From the NCBI RefSeq assembly GCF_900497805.2, contig NW_020954687.1, positions 5,500,683 to 5,564,682 of the forward strand: a stretch of DNA of 64,000 bases, given 5' to 3'. Source of the stretch: Vombatus ursinus. Lineage: Eukaryota; Chordata; Mammalia; Diprotodontia; Vombatidae. A program made the position numbers and the translations under genes. A model generated the notes under the pieces. That model did no database searches and was not told where the DNA came from. It worked only from the letters and a program-made list of their open reading frames with translations. This document shows positions 41,670 to 53,234 of the stretch, one piece after another; positions within the stretch are counted from its first letter, which is position 1, and the number at the start of each line of letters is the position of its first letter.

Positions 41670-42680
41670 TGTTATTAATTCATGATGTTGTTACCTTGTT
41701 CTACTTCTTGGCCTATAGAGACAGCTTTATTTCTTGCATATAATTCTTATTTGGGGGAGTTTTGAGGGTTTAGGAGGACTGGGGAAAATGTTTAGTCCTT
41801 TATCTTGTTTTTTACATGACTTGGAAATGCCTCACCATCTTTCTACTGGGTCTGTGGACAGGCATGTGAATTTATGGACCTGCCAATTAGAATTTGGCTT
41901 TATGCCAAATGGTTAACCCCATATCCTTTAGAACAAACTGTATTTCAATGAGTTCTCATCACATTGTCTTGGTATAACATTGTCATTTCCCCCACTCTCA
42001 GAAGCAGTATTCACACAGGAATGCTACATATAGCATTTTTACTCTTAGTAAGGCAAATAAACAGGGTCGGTGGTTTCTCTGGTGGTTGGTGAGGATGTCT
42101 TAGCTATAGTTAAGAGTGTGGTTATTATGGAGCAGGGTTAGAAAAATTAAAAGCTAACCCAGACAAGGAGCAGTGTTGCCATCTTCCTCATACCCATTTC
42201 TCCTTGAGCTTAACTCCGCCTCTTTCTCCTGTCTCTAAGGTACAGCTCTCTTCTTTATTTCCTGTAACAACCTCCAGCCTTAGTCACCTATATTCCAAGT
42301 TAGAGGGGCAGCAAAAGAATAAGAGGGGGCTACATGTATTTTATCACAGTGGAAAGATGGAGCTCCCCAACCCCACCAGACCACTAGTCATGTGTCCAGC
42401 CTTGCCTCCACAGCTATCATCCAGGAAAGCAATTTTTGTGTAGAAGAGACCTAGCAATTTCCTCTACAAGTGTTGCAGTCCCTTTCTTAGAAGTGATAGC
42501 TACTGGAAAAGACCTGGAAAAGAAACTTCTTATCACCAAAGTTCTTAGTTCTGGCAAACAATTTAACGTTAGAAATGTATATAGTTTTTTAATCAACAGG
42601 AATAATGTTAAAGACAGTACATTAATAGCTATTTGCCCCTGTATTCTAAGCACCTGAAGCTTTTCCATCTGACTTGCAGC
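41670..42680. other. Unassigned stretch
   Basis: About 1 kb without a recognised family. Overlapping opposite frames at 42417-42668 show no protein likeness. Confidence 0.3.
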
Positions 42681-42684
42681 TGAG

Positions 42685-42830
42685 AGATTTCATATGTGTT
42701 GTCTTCACCTATTAGAATGTGAGCTCCTTGAGAGACAGATTGTCTTTTCTATTGGTATCCCCAGCTCTTAGTGCTATGTATACAGTAAGTATTTAATAAA
42801 GGCTTTTTCATTCATTCCTTGAATCCTTTT
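42685..42830 (+). mobile_element. L2 3' end
   Basis: GTTGTCTTCACCTATTAGAA, GTGAGCTCCTTGAGAGACAG, TATCCCCAGCTCTTAGTGCT, then TTAATAAAGG and ATTCATTCC. Confidence 0.85.
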
Positions 42831-42837
42831 TTATTTG

Positions 42838-43205
42838 GGGAGTGACATGGTCAGATCTGTCTCTTTTAGAAATATAAATCTGGCAACTGTGATAAAGATG
42901 AATTGGAAACAGGAGAAAATGGAAGCAGGGAGACCAACTGAAAGGCTATTGCAATAATCCAGGTAGGAAGAGATGAAGACCTAAGTTTTGGTAAAGCTAT
43001 ATGACTGGAAAGAAGGGGACAAATGTGAGAGGCATAGTGTAAATATAATGAGCAAGACACAATATGTGATAGGATATGAGGACTGAGGGAATAATAAGTC
43101 CAAAGTCACAAACCTTGGTCACTGGAGAGATGGAAGTGCCCTCAATAGATATAGGGAAGTTTGAAGGATACATAGCTTTGGGATAGATAGGGAAAGATAA
43201 GATTT
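42838..43205 (-). mobile_element. L2 inner region, antisense
   Basis: GGAGTGACATGGTCAGATCT, GGAAGCAGGGAGACCAACTG, AAAGGCTATTGCAATAATCC, AAGTCACAAACCTTGGTCAC. It meets the sense L2 end to its left tail-to-inside. Confidence 0.8.
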
Positions 43206-43469
43206 AAAGGTAACATGAATATATCAAAGCATAAAGGAAAATTAAACCAGGTAATTATGAAGAAACTATTGCATAAAAATGCCATAATCAATAAAAATTT
43301 AAGTGCATTTCTTAGGTGAAATGACAGCGAGGAAATTTCCTTGAAAAATTCCTATGCACAATAGGGAGAATTTCTCTATAGAACATCTGTTTTAGTAATT
43401 ACTTTGTAAGATAATTCTTAATTGCCCAAACATTTGGGTAGTTAGGATAGCCTTAATAAATATTTATAC

Positions 43470-43570
43470 GGGATGGTAGGATTTAAGGACTGAAAGAGAC
43501 CTCATCCATTCCAATCTTCATTTTACAGATGAAGAAACTGAGACTCAAAGGTTTAAAACCACTTGGGGGC
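43470..43570 (-). mobile_element. MIR-type SINE remnant
   Basis: GACCTCATCCATTCCAATCT, TTTTACAGATGAAGAAACTG. A second decayed MIR may cover 43755-43975. Confidence 0.75.
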
Positions 43571-44229
43571 AGAGGTATTGTCTTATAGTCTTTCTGTAAA
43601 GTTCTTAAAAATAGTTAGATCTCCCCATTATTCTTCATTTGCCATTGTTGACCCAGGCAGAGATTAATGTTTAAAACCATAGAAAAGAAAAACAAACAAA
43701 CCTCAAACATCTTTTATAGAACAGTAAATCTGTAAATATGTCAGACACTGAGCTTGTAATAAAATCTTTGATTTATTGAGCACCTTTCTCTAAGTACTTC
43801 ACATACTTTATATAACCCTCACCCCAAAGGTTCACATCACTAAAGGTGGAGACAGGTGATAAACAGGGCAAGACATACAGTCAGACTGTCACAGCAGGGG
43901 AATGGCATGAGATAAACCTAAAGCTTTGCAACACTACCTCTTCCATACTGACAAATTTCATAAGTTACAACAACAACAGGGAAACCACATTTCACTAATT
44001 TCACAACAAAAGTTGGAAAGAGTATATATTTCAAACCTGGGACACAGGGGGGTGAGTGGAATAAATTCACCTTAAACTGGAAACAGCATCTAGCACAGTC
44101 CTCACTGTCTCACCATCATAACCATAGTTTACCTTAACTATTTGTCCTAACCCCACCAACAGATCCTTTCAGTAAAGATCATGGGATTTTCTTAGTAATG
44201 AACTTGGAGCTATTCACAAAAATTAAAAT

Positions 44230-44512
44230 TAATTCAATAAACATTTAGGAAACACCTTCTATATTCAGGGTGCTGGGGAAACATAAGAAAAATAAAAACA
44301 GTTCCTGAGATCTAGTTATCTACTTTGAAATTGAGGAGTTTAGTTGGGGGGGGGCGGAAGTGGCAAATGATGTAGGATACATGCTTACATGTAACTGTAA
44401 AGAACATGCAAAGTAATACAAAGTAATTTCAAGAGGAAAAGGGTACAAATAATTGAAGAGTAGGGCTGGGCGGTGAGATTAGAAAAGACCTTCTGTAGAT
44501 GTGGCACCCCAA
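44230..44512 (-). mobile_element. L2 3' end, antisense
   Basis: AATTCAATAAACATTTAGGA, AACACCTTCTATATTCAGGG, then a diverged body with AAAAGACCTTCTGTAGATGTGG. G-run at 44346-44354. Confidence 0.65.
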
Positions 44513-44770
44513 ACCTTAAACTGCCTTTAACTAAAGGGAAAATGTGTATTTTATTTTTAAAAGGGCAATAAACATTTACTGTAACACTGCACAATAAATT
44601 CAGACCTCAGTTCTACAGAGTATTGATTGGCTTCAGTGCAAACGGGCACCAAGGAAATAACCACATAGATTAATTATGACCTGACCAAGTTAGCCTCACT
44701 TCCTAAGGGGAATCTCTGCCTTAACTATTGGCTCTCTTGGACTAAAAATGACCCTTGCCTTTTTTTCCAG

Positions 44771-44961
44771 TCTGTGCCCCCTCCACAGACAAATCTATTT
44801 CAACAAAACACAGGGATGCTCCAGGAGACAGACCAGCTGCACTTTCATTCCCTACCTGTTTTCAGTCATTTCAGATGATAAGGAAGGAAATCCACTGCAT
44901 ATCCCTCCTAGAGCTGCTTAAGGTCTGGGAAAACAACTTGATTTTAAGGCCAAACTAGCAG
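44771..44961 (+). other. Exon-like interval with both splice sites
   Basis: The acceptor CCTTTTTTTTCCAG ends at 44770. The donor CAG|GTGAGT falls at 44961/44962. Both are near consensus and 191 nt apart, a usual exon size. One frame is open across almost the whole interval (VCAPSTDKSISTKHRDAPGD onward) but meets TAG six bases before the donor. The other two frames close earlier. It could be a non-coding RNA exon, a 3' coding exon, or chance. No repeat is recognised in the interval. Confidence 0.25.
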
Positions 44962-44964
44962 GTG

Positions 44965-45435
44965 AGTACAGGAGTCCATTTGGGTTCAGGGCCTGTGAGT
45001 CACCCTAGAAACAAACAGAAGTCTTAAGCATTGGACCTGAAATGCTCATGTACTTGGGGAATCTTTGGGATCAGAATCCTAGCTTACTCATACCACTAAT
45101 AATCATAATCAATGCTTAGAATAGGGTGAAGCAGGATACCATCTCACTTAGTAGGAAAGAATATATATAATATATATTATATTATCCATAATATAATATG
45201 TATTTATGATATATTATATATAATATTTATATTTATATTATAGATCTCACTAGCTTTCATTGTTGCCTATGAATAAATCATTATATTTTCTTTTGTTCAG
45301 TTGAAATTATAACCAAGTGACTCCCACCTACCACCCTCTTCAAGTATTGGTTATAATGTGTTAGTCAATGGATTTTTAAATTCAATTTAACAAAAATTAT
45401 TATATATCTGCTCTGTGCAGATCACTTCTTGAGTA
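44965..45435. repeat. Unassigned stretch with an AT-rich low-complexity core
   Basis: The core at 45163-45242 is an alternating TATA/ATAT tract able to fold on itself. The flanks hold nothing recognised. Confidence 0.7.
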
Positions 45436-45519
45436 AAACACCAATAACTGCCATTTACATAAGCTTTAAAGTTTACATAGATGATATCATCTCTAGCCTC
45501 TGAGGTACTGAATGGTACT

Positions 45520-46485
45520 TGGGACAGGGGACACTCCTGAAATTCAATAGCAAATGCTGGCTATGAAAATGACTAAGCTACAAAATCTAGCCCAGCTACA
45601 AATAGGGCTACCTTCTACATAGCTTTGGCTTGAATTGAAAGACCAATGAATTCAAACATTTGGACAAAGAATTATCCTGAAAATAAGCACTCAAAGTACA
45701 TTGAAATAGGTCCTAACAACAACAAAAATACACTTTACAGTAGCATAACATTTGGATGATATTCAATTACTGAGTCAATGTAATCCAAGCATCCTTTTTA
45801 TAAAACTAATGTTGACACCTGTGAATTTTTGGTAACTAATAAACATTACCCAGAGAAACTTTTTCATTTGTTGATGCCGGGTTTGAAGAAAAAAAAGATG
45901 TAAGGCTAATGTTTGAACTTGCTCAAGTGGGTGGGGAGTGAAGCAGGCTGAATTCAGCAGCAGCCTGATGAAAGGTGAGAGTGTAGGTTCAAAATCTTTC
46001 ACTTAAAAGAATGAATAAAAATAGCAAGGATAATTGGGAGAAGGTAGAAATGGAAAGTACAGAGGAAATACAGATTTCAGCATTTGATGCAGAAATTCCT
46101 ACCAAAAAGTTCTGAGTTCAATTAATAAAATCTCTTTACATGCACATCTCACAACCAATGGTCATACAAAGAACATGTCTTTTTTTTTTTTTGGCAAAGA
46201 ACATGTCTTTGAAATGAAGTAAAACATCTATCATTGTTAACAAATGGTGATTCTCTCCTGTATTTCCCTGAGAAAAACCTATTCATCACAGACATTGACT
46301 TCAACTTTAATATATGTCACTAGTTAGTTTCTAGTTGAGAGAGACTTATTAACATGGTAATCTTTTGAGATCCAGAGAGTGAGGCCCTCTCCTATTCTGA
46401 ATTCTCCCCTACCAAACACAAACCTAAAGGGAAAAATACTCTTTAAAAGTCAGTCTTGAAGTTAATGTGTTGATGTTTTAAATTA
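45520..46485. other. Mostly unassigned stretch
   Basis: A small MIR tail (CATTTACATAAGCTTTAAAG) lies just upstream at 45440-45520. Apart from the poly(T) insertion at 46183-46194, nothing is recognised. Confidence 0.35.
46167..46210 (-). mobile_element. Poly(T)-only retroinsertion with 16-bp TSD
   Basis: CAAAGAACATGTCTTT occurs exactly at 46167-46182 and 46195-46210. The 12 bases between are ten T and GG. This is what a retroelement copy looks like when only its poly(A) tail was integrated on the minus strand. Confidence 0.7.
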
Positions 46486-46489
46486 AGAT

Positions 46490-46650
46490 ATCAAGTCAAG
46501 TCAATAAGTATTTATTATAGGCCTACTATGTGCCAGGCACTGTGCTAAATGCTGGGAATAAAAAGATTTAAAAAAACCACATAATAACATGCTCTGCTCT
46601 CAAGGAACTTACAGTCTAGAAGGGATACAACATGCAAACAACTATGCACA
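46490..46650 (-). mobile_element. L2 3' end, antisense
   Basis: CAATAAGTATTTATTATAGG, CCTACTATGTGCCAGGCACT, GCTCTGCTCTCAAGGAACTT, ACAACATGCAAACAACTATG. Confidence 0.88.
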
Positions 46651-46905
46651 AATACACACACATACACACACATATATCTACATATAGATATATAGATATA
46701 ATGATCTATTTATTTCTCTTTGTGGAAGAAGATCTTTAAGCTACCTATCCCCCCAAAAAAAGCAAAAAAGAAAGGAAAACAAAGAGAAGAGAAGGCAAAG
46801 CAAAGCAAAGGAAGAAAGAAAGAGAAGGGAATGGAATGGAAAGGAACAGAAAGGAATGAGAAAGAAGGGAAGGGAAAGGAAGAGAAACTGAAAAAAAAAC
46901 TTTGA
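46650..46905. repeat. CA/TA tract followed by purine-rich repeat
   Basis: ACACACACATACACAC and TATAGATATATAG, then from about 46755 imperfect AAAG/GGAAT/GGAAA repeats. The frames here are compositional artefacts. Confidence 0.85.
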
Positions 46906-46909
46906 TGGA

Positions 46910-48315
46910 GAGGGCTAAGTGGTACATGAAACTGAGTAAAAATGAAAATTTCATTTCCTGGACTTTATCTAGCACCAAGATGATGGTCACATTCAATATC
47001 TTAATGCACATATCTGCCGATTCTGAGAATTACTTGTATGAAAGAAAATCAAACATAATGTCTTAATGACACAATGGGAAGACCACTGATGTTGAAGTCA
47101 CAGTGGAACTCTATCTTTTAATACTGTGATCCTATAGTATATGATTCTATAAAACTGATGGGCTTATAAAAATCTGGAAAGGGAAACAACTACCAGAAAT
47201 GAGCAAATTATGCTTTCTTGTAGGAACATCAAAAAGAGCAGTTATGTTTGGGTCATAGAAAAGTCATACATAGGGCAAATTTAATGTAGATTTTAAAATG
47301 CATGTGATTATCATCAACAACCCTCTAGAAAGACTGCCATACCTATTTCCGATGCAATTTGAAGCCTACAATGCCCCCTTTCATAGGATAATTCCCAAGG
47401 CCAAACTAAAAGACTGATTTACTCAAAATACTGTAGTCTATCACTAAGCGATACAAATCACAAAACTGTCTTTATTTGAACTAGTCAAATGTAAGGACTG
47501 TCTGTTTATTGCTCATATAAATGCCTGTTGATTAATTGTTCATCTGTGAGTATGATTCATCATAAGCTTGTATGATATTAGAGACAAAAATTCACTTGCC
47601 AGCTTGTGCTGGATAAAAGCAGGGGTTTCTAGAATTCTATTAAATACCCTACTATGTGAAGTCTAGTGTTATGGGAACCATCTACAAAAAAAAGGAATGA
47701 AAATGACATATATATATTTTGGGGGTATAGTAGATACATTTCTGATAATTCTGTTGCCATTCTGCCCAGGTTAGGGAGCTGGTTCCCTGGGAAAGGAGAT
47801 GAGTATCATGTGCTGGGGCAAAGTAGAGAAGTGGAAAGCAGTGAGCAAAGCAAGGGCTGAATAGTAAAAAGCAAGGGTAATGAGCACAATCTGCTGGAGG
47901 AAAGAAGAGCTGCCAAACTGCAGAAGGTAGCAACCAGAGCCAAAAGCAGAGACAGATAAATGAAATGAAATCTGAGCTTCAGTAAGGAAGGACTGCAAAA
48001 GATATGATGAGATGGCTTCCACCTGCTGGAAGCTAAAGATAGCTTCAGTAGAACAGTAGAGGAGAAGAATACAAAGAAACATGGGTCAGGGAGCAGCAAT
48101 CTGTAGTGCAATATGGAGAATAATGGAAAACAAGAGCTAACGAAGTCTACAATGAAGATCTACGGAGGAAAGCAACAACATCTGCCAATTAGTGACCTAC
48201 TTGTGGAAATACTGTAAGTCATGGAAACTACAGAGGCCTCTAAGAAAGATCTGCTCATTGGGAAACATTGCTAGTTTCTTTGGGCTCAGATGTAACATGT
48301 TTTGAACCTTGTTAG
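46910..48315. other. Unassigned stretch
   Basis: About 1.4 kb with no family I can name. Three overlapping minus-strand frames near 47682-48111 (up to 103 codons) share no domain signature. Part may belong to the LTR-like element ending near 48445. Confidence 0.3.
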
Positions 48316-48319
48316 TTTA

Positions 48320-48445
48320 TGTGCTTGTAAGAGGAGCTAATGATAACCCTTGGAGAGACTGTCAAATAGTAAAGTTTCTAGGTCATGTGGGTAAGCTAGG
48401 GGAGTGAGAGGCCCTCAAAATGTAACCAGGTTCTTCATTTTTAGG
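48320..48445 (+). mobile_element. LTR-like terminal fragment, old and broken
   Basis: TGCTTGTAAGAGGAGCTAAT, AAAGTTTCTAGGTCATGTGG, GTGAGAGGCCCTCAAAATGT and AACCAGGTTCTTCA parallel the block at 4455-4565. Family unknown. Confidence 0.3.
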
Positions 48446-48449
48446 ATGG

Positions 48450-49220
48450 AATCGCTGACATAAGAAATTTAAATATTTATAGCTAAATATTGAAAACTCC
48501 AGGATCATAATAATCACAATCTTTGATTTGGGCCCCCACTCTGGGTTTCCTCCAGAAAATTCAGAACTTAAATGGTATTTCTCTAAAAGTCCCTAGTTCT
48601 AGTACAAGTCTTTGAGCTAACAAAATATCAAATATTAAGAATATTTTCTTAAATACACTGAAGTCTACCACACACTGTCAAGATATCTTTTCTAAAATTC
48701 CAACCCAGTTGCTCTGATATATAGTACTACCCTGTGTAGTTCATGTTTGTATCTAGCCATATTGCATGTTCTCTGTCTGATCTTTTTCTTGAGTCTTTTC
48801 TGATAACTATGTGATGACACTTCCCAACCCCTCCTGCATGTATGTGAATTAATTATGATTTTGACCCCATGCCAGGACAAAGGTCTAATCCCAGGGACAA
48901 CATGGACTAGGGGGGAAAGAGGGAAAAATCATCTTGTCTATGGAATTCACACCTTTTCAACAAGACACAAAATGAAGGAAGGGATTATCTAACTTTTCTT
49001 GGGGCAGGCCTGAGCATGTGACCTGACTATGTAACCTGAGTCCCAAAGCCCATTGGTATAGGACTCTCTTTCCTCCTCCATCAGTGACCATACCAATAGA
49101 CTCTGGGACTAGGGTTCCATGTATATCAAAGCGACCCTGAGGTTCACTGTACTTACATTGAAGTAAGAATCCAAAGGGATTAGAGAATTATAAACATTAA
49201 AGACATAAAAAAAAATAAAG
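48450..49220. other. Unassigned stretch
   Basis: Nothing recognised. Confidence 0.4.
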
Positions 49221-49227
49221 CCTTGAA

Positions 49228-49425
49228 ATGGGATAAAAAGACTTAGAGCCAGAAAGTACCGATAGAAATCTAGTCTAACCTTCAATATTTTACAAGTGAG
49301 AAAATTAAGGCTCTTAGGGGAAAAGTGACTTGTCCAAAGTCACACAAGGATTAAGTAACAGAGCCAAGATTTAAATGTACTTTTTCTGACTCCAAATTGT
49401 GGACATTGTTCCACTACATCAGAAA
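49228..49425 (-). mobile_element. MIR-type SINE
   Basis: GATAGAAATCTAGTCTAACC, TTTTACAAGTGAGAAAATTA, AAGTCACACAAGGATTAAGT and the head TTGTTCCACTACATC. Confidence 0.85.
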
Positions 49426-49429
49426 ATAG

Positions 49430-49945
49430 CTATTGCCTATCTCACAGTTTGTGTCTACAATATAGTATCAGTCTTAACATAGAACTGTCAAGTGTCAAGA
49501 TCTTTTCTTCTCTGGCTGGTATCACCTGTTCAGGCCAGCTATTTGGCATTGGCCTGGTTGTTTGACTTCTCTGTGGTTCACTTCCTCTATATACAGTGTA
49601 AAACCATGAGATTTTTTTAAATATGAGTTTTTTAAAAAAATTCTTATTTTGATTAGCATTTGTACAGTATTATTATTATTATCCAGGGACTATGCACCAG
49701 ACTGGTACAAGAAGAAGAAGCAAAGCTGACAAACAGTAGGAATCATTTACAAGTGGAGATTTAAGAGGCAACTTTCAGCCACAAGCCCAGAGGATCACAT
49801 CAAGAATGGGAAAGGGAAAGAATTTTAAACTATGCAAAAGCTTAGGCTTTCACTTGAACAGGAACAATGAGCAAACCCACTGGATGATCCGTTTTGTTAG
49901 AGCCTAACACAGGCCACACATTCTCTTCTCTCTTCAGCCATATGA
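49430..49945. other. Unassigned stretch
   Basis: Short TTA run at 49668-49682. Otherwise nothing recognised. Confidence 0.4.
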
Positions 49946-49947
49946 CC

Positions 49948-50270
49948 TATAGTTATCCCTTCCACATCGCGGGGGTTAGGGACACAGCACTCCCGCAATC
50001 TGGAAAACCCACTTGACATTTTTGGCCCTCCATTCATACCTTTGTACCAAATTTTTTCTCTTTTTTTATGGGGTGTTTACAGTACTGTCTTGTAAAATGT
50101 GTGTTAAATAGTTGGTCATGGGTTATATATAGGTGAATGTTAAGTAAAAAAAAAACCTGTATGAAAAAGAACTTTTTCTGTGTTGCCTGTTGGCCTTCCC
50201 ATGTCATCTGTGGCTTCCACAAAACTCCCCCCAAAATTCCCATTTAATTTCTTATGCCAACTATGATGGA
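49948..50270 (+). mobile_element. Tigger/pogo-like DNA transposon fragment
   Basis: After a TA, GTTATCCCTTCCACATCGCG, GGGGTTAGGGACACAGCACT and CCCGCAATCTGGAAAACCCA resemble Tigger-type ends ('acgcgggggttaggggcgcc ... cgcagtcgaaaatccgcg'). The inner TACAGTACTGTCTTG also fits. No transposase frame is left. Confidence 0.5.
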
Positions 50271-50497
50271 GAAAGATGTGATGTGGGAGGGATAACTATT
50301 TCCATATTTATCCCCTGACCCTGGGGCCTCTCCATCCCTCTGGTTGGAGAGGTGGGAGGTGGACAATTGGGCATTCCTCCCTGATCCACCTCCATTTAAG
50401 GAAGGTAACCAACTCCTCATTATTTCCCACACAGCTACTTTCCTAGAATTCATAATCTCCAGAAACTTCTTATCATCTTCCATCAGCACTATCATCA

Positions 50498-51006
50498 GGC
50501 AGCTAAGTGGCACAGTAGATAGAGGGTTGGGCCTGGAGTGAGCAACTCTTGAATTCAAATTTGCTCTTAGATCTTTACTGGCTATGTGGCCCTAGGCAAG
50601 TCATTTAACCTCTGTTTCCTCATTTGTAAAATGGGAATGATACTAGTATCTGCCTCCCACGGTTGTTATGAGGATCAAATGAGATAATATTTATAAAACA
50701 CTTAGCGCAATGCCTGATATGTAGTTGTTGTGTTGTTTTAATTGTTTCCAACTCTCTGTGACCCCATGTGGGGTTTTCCTTGGCAAAGATATTGTAGTGG
50801 GTTGTCATTTCCTTCTCCAGCTCATTTTACAGATGAAGAAACTGAGACAAACAGGGTTAAGTGACTTGTCCAGGATCACACAGCTAGTAAGTGTCTGAGA
50901 TTGAAATTGAACTCAGGTCCTCCTGACTCCAGGGCCAATGCTCTATCTACTTCGACACCTAGCTGCCCAGATACATAACTGCTATATAAATGTTAGCTAT
51001 TAGTAT
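50498..51006 (+). mobile_element. CORE-SINE with tRNA head, split by a Mar1 SINE
   Basis: Head GGCAGCTAAGTGGCACAGTA, body GTGGCCCTAGGCAAGTCATT, GGTTGTTATGAGGATCAAAT and tail start at 50498-50723. The tail end TGCTATATAAATGTTAGCTA resumes at 50980. Confidence 0.85.
50724..50967 (-). mobile_element. Mar1-type tRNA/RTE SINE, full length, nested
   Basis: GTTGTTGTGTTGTTTTAATT tail, ACTCTCTGTGACCCCATGTG, CATTTTACAGATGAAGAAAC, head ATGCTCTATCTACTTCGACA. The flanks GATATGTA and GATACATA are a plausible diverged duplication. Confidence 0.9.
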
Positions 51007-51084
51007 TCTGCAAGATGAAATCAACTGGGAAATTCCTCCTTCCTCAGATCATTTCCCACCATGGCTGAAGGACTTCATCATACC

Positions 51085-51268
51085 CCACACCTGGGTAACC
51101 TTCTTCCCAATCCACTCTCACTTTTCAGCTTCTTGTTATGTGTTGTCTTCCTTCATTAGACTGTGACCTCCTTGAGGACAGGAACTGTCTCAAGCTTCTT
51201 ATTGTATCCCTATAGCTTAGTATGATGTCTGAAACAGAGAAGGTGTTTAATAAACATCTTGCAGGGGG
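51085..51268 (+). mobile_element. L2 3' end
   Basis: TGTTGTCTTCCTTCATTAGA, CTGTGACCTCCTTGAGGACA, GTATCCCTATAGCTTAGTAT, GTTTAATAAACATC. Confidence 0.82.
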
Positions 51269-51529
51269 AGGAATATGCTGGTAAGTGTTCAACAACTTGT
51301 TCTCCAGAGGAAAAAATAAAGTATACGTGAAACATTTTTAAGTTTAATCTGTGTTATTAAAATTTTATTCATCACTTTCTTAAGTCTAGATAATCAACAA
51401 GACAATAAATCAAGCCATAATTTGTAGGGTTTACTGATTTCCAAGATGTAAATGCTCCCAGTGAAAATTTACCAACCAGAGAGCTGGTAAGAGCTAGCTC
51501 TAGAACATCCCAGTGTATGGGAAACAGCA

Positions 51530-51712
51530 AGGTTCACTAGAACATAGAGGTTGTGGAGGGGGTAATCTGAAGTTATTTTGGAAAGACAGCTTGGAGACAA
51601 TTTGTAAAAGACTTGAAATGCCAAGTGGAGAAGAGATAAAAAGCCAATGAAGCTGTCTTGAGTAAAAATGATTTGTGGCCAGACTTGTGTTTTATATTTT
51701 AAGAAAAGTCCA
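51530..51712 (-). mobile_element. L2-type fragment, antisense
   Basis: GAAATGCCAAGTGGAGAAGA, AAAAGCCAATGAAGCTGTCT, GGCCAGACTTGTGTTTTATA. Confidence 0.55.
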
Positions 51713-51714
51713 TA

Positions 51715-52295
51715 ATTTTGTTTATTGTTTATACTTAATTTCCATCCACAGGAAAAATTGACTAGAAAAATTTTCAAATGTACAGGAGCAATCTGTCAGT
51801 CAGCAGTTGCCATTTGTTGTTTTTTTTTTTTTACACACACATCCACACTGATCACTCCTCCACCAACTATTCTGCAAATCAAGCAAAATATTTTCATTCT
51901 ATAATTCACCCCCACACTTTTTTGTGTGTGCTTTGAAATGGTGACTGCTGACCAAGCTCTAAGCACTCTACAGTGCCTGCTTCAGCCCCCTTCGTGGCCA
52001 TTGCAACAAATTGTTCTCATCTGCCTATTCTGCTGGGGAAATTCTTCACAAGCTTGTGGTAGACATCCTCCTAACTCACCTGGGTTTGATGCCTGTCAGT
52101 TACCCCTAACCTGGTTTAGTCTGTCTGCCAAGACAGTTTTACTGGGGTATGGCTGCTGCACATACTACAGGTGAGAATTGAGTGAAGGGTGGGCACTGAA
52201 GGCGGATGAGCAGCCCTCACACCAAAAGTGCTAGTCCTCCCTGGACACCCCATACTGTTCTATCACTATACCATATTAGCAATGAAAATGTCCTA
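51715..52295. other. Unassigned, comparatively GC-rich stretch
   Basis: 51930-52200 is richer in GC than its surroundings and holds an 82-codon frame and a donor-like ACAGGTGAGAAT near 52168. No repeat or protein family recognised. Confidence 0.3.
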
Positions 52296-52300
52296 GCATT

Positions 52301-52565
<265 letters not shown>

Positions 52566-52567
<2 letters not shown>

Positions 52568-52762
52568 CATCTTCCTGAGTTCTAATCTGGCCTCAGACAT
52601 TACCAGCTGTGTGACCCTGGCCAAGTCATTTAACCCGGTTTGCCTCTGTTCCTCATTTGTAAAATGATTTGGAAAAGGTAATGGCAAACCACTCCAACAT
52701 CTTTGCCAAGAAAACCCCAAATGGGGAATCAAAGAATCAGACACAACTGAACAACAACAAAA
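52566..52762 (+). mobile_element. Mar1-type tRNA/RTE SINE, headless
   Basis: CTTCCTGAGTTCTAATCTGG, GTGACCCTGGCCAAGTCATT, AGGTAATGGCAAACCACTCC, TCAGACACAACTGAACAACA. The tRNA-like head is missing where the GA array begins. Confidence 0.88.
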
Positions 52763-52774
52763 ACAGTTACATGT

Positions 52775-52871
52775 AATTAATATTATTGTGTTAGTATTAT
52801 TATGAAAAGACCCCCTGAAAAGGTCTTGGGGGCATCCAGGGATCTCTGAACTACATTTTGACAACCACTGA
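52775..52871 (-). mobile_element. hAT-like end fragment
   Basis: AAAGACCCCCTGAAAAGGTC, TTGGGGGCATCCAGGGATCT and TTTTGACAACCACTG are the reverse of a common hAT end (cagtggttctcaa...ccctgggggtc...gaccctttcagggggtc). Confidence 0.55.
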
Positions 52872-52874
52872 TCA

Positions 52875-53000
52875 AAACTAACTCCGTTTTACAGATAAGA
52901 AGATAGGCCTAGTGAGATGAAGTGATTCATCGAAAGTCTTCAAGCTGAAAGTGTAGAGATTTAAACTCAAGTCTTCTAAGGACAGTATCCTTCCCCTGCC
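52875..53000 (-). mobile_element. MIR-type SINE
   Basis: TCCGTTTTACAGATAAGAAG, GAAGTGATTCATCGAAAGTC, AACTCAAGTCTTCTAAGGAC. Confidence 0.7.
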
Positions 53001-53234
53001 CCCTAATCACCCACATCACTGCTTCCCCTACACTATGCTTCTTTCCCTGAGATACTGACTTGAAAATCACCTACTTGCATTTGGCTTTACTCAGGCTGAA
53101 TTAAAGTAGCATTATATCATAGTAAAACCTGGACAGCTCCCTTTCCTACCCCTACACACTTCAGGCAGGGATGGAGAAACTAAGCTGCAGTCTGAGCATT
53201 CTAGAATGATTTTTCCAGAGTAACACTTTGCATT

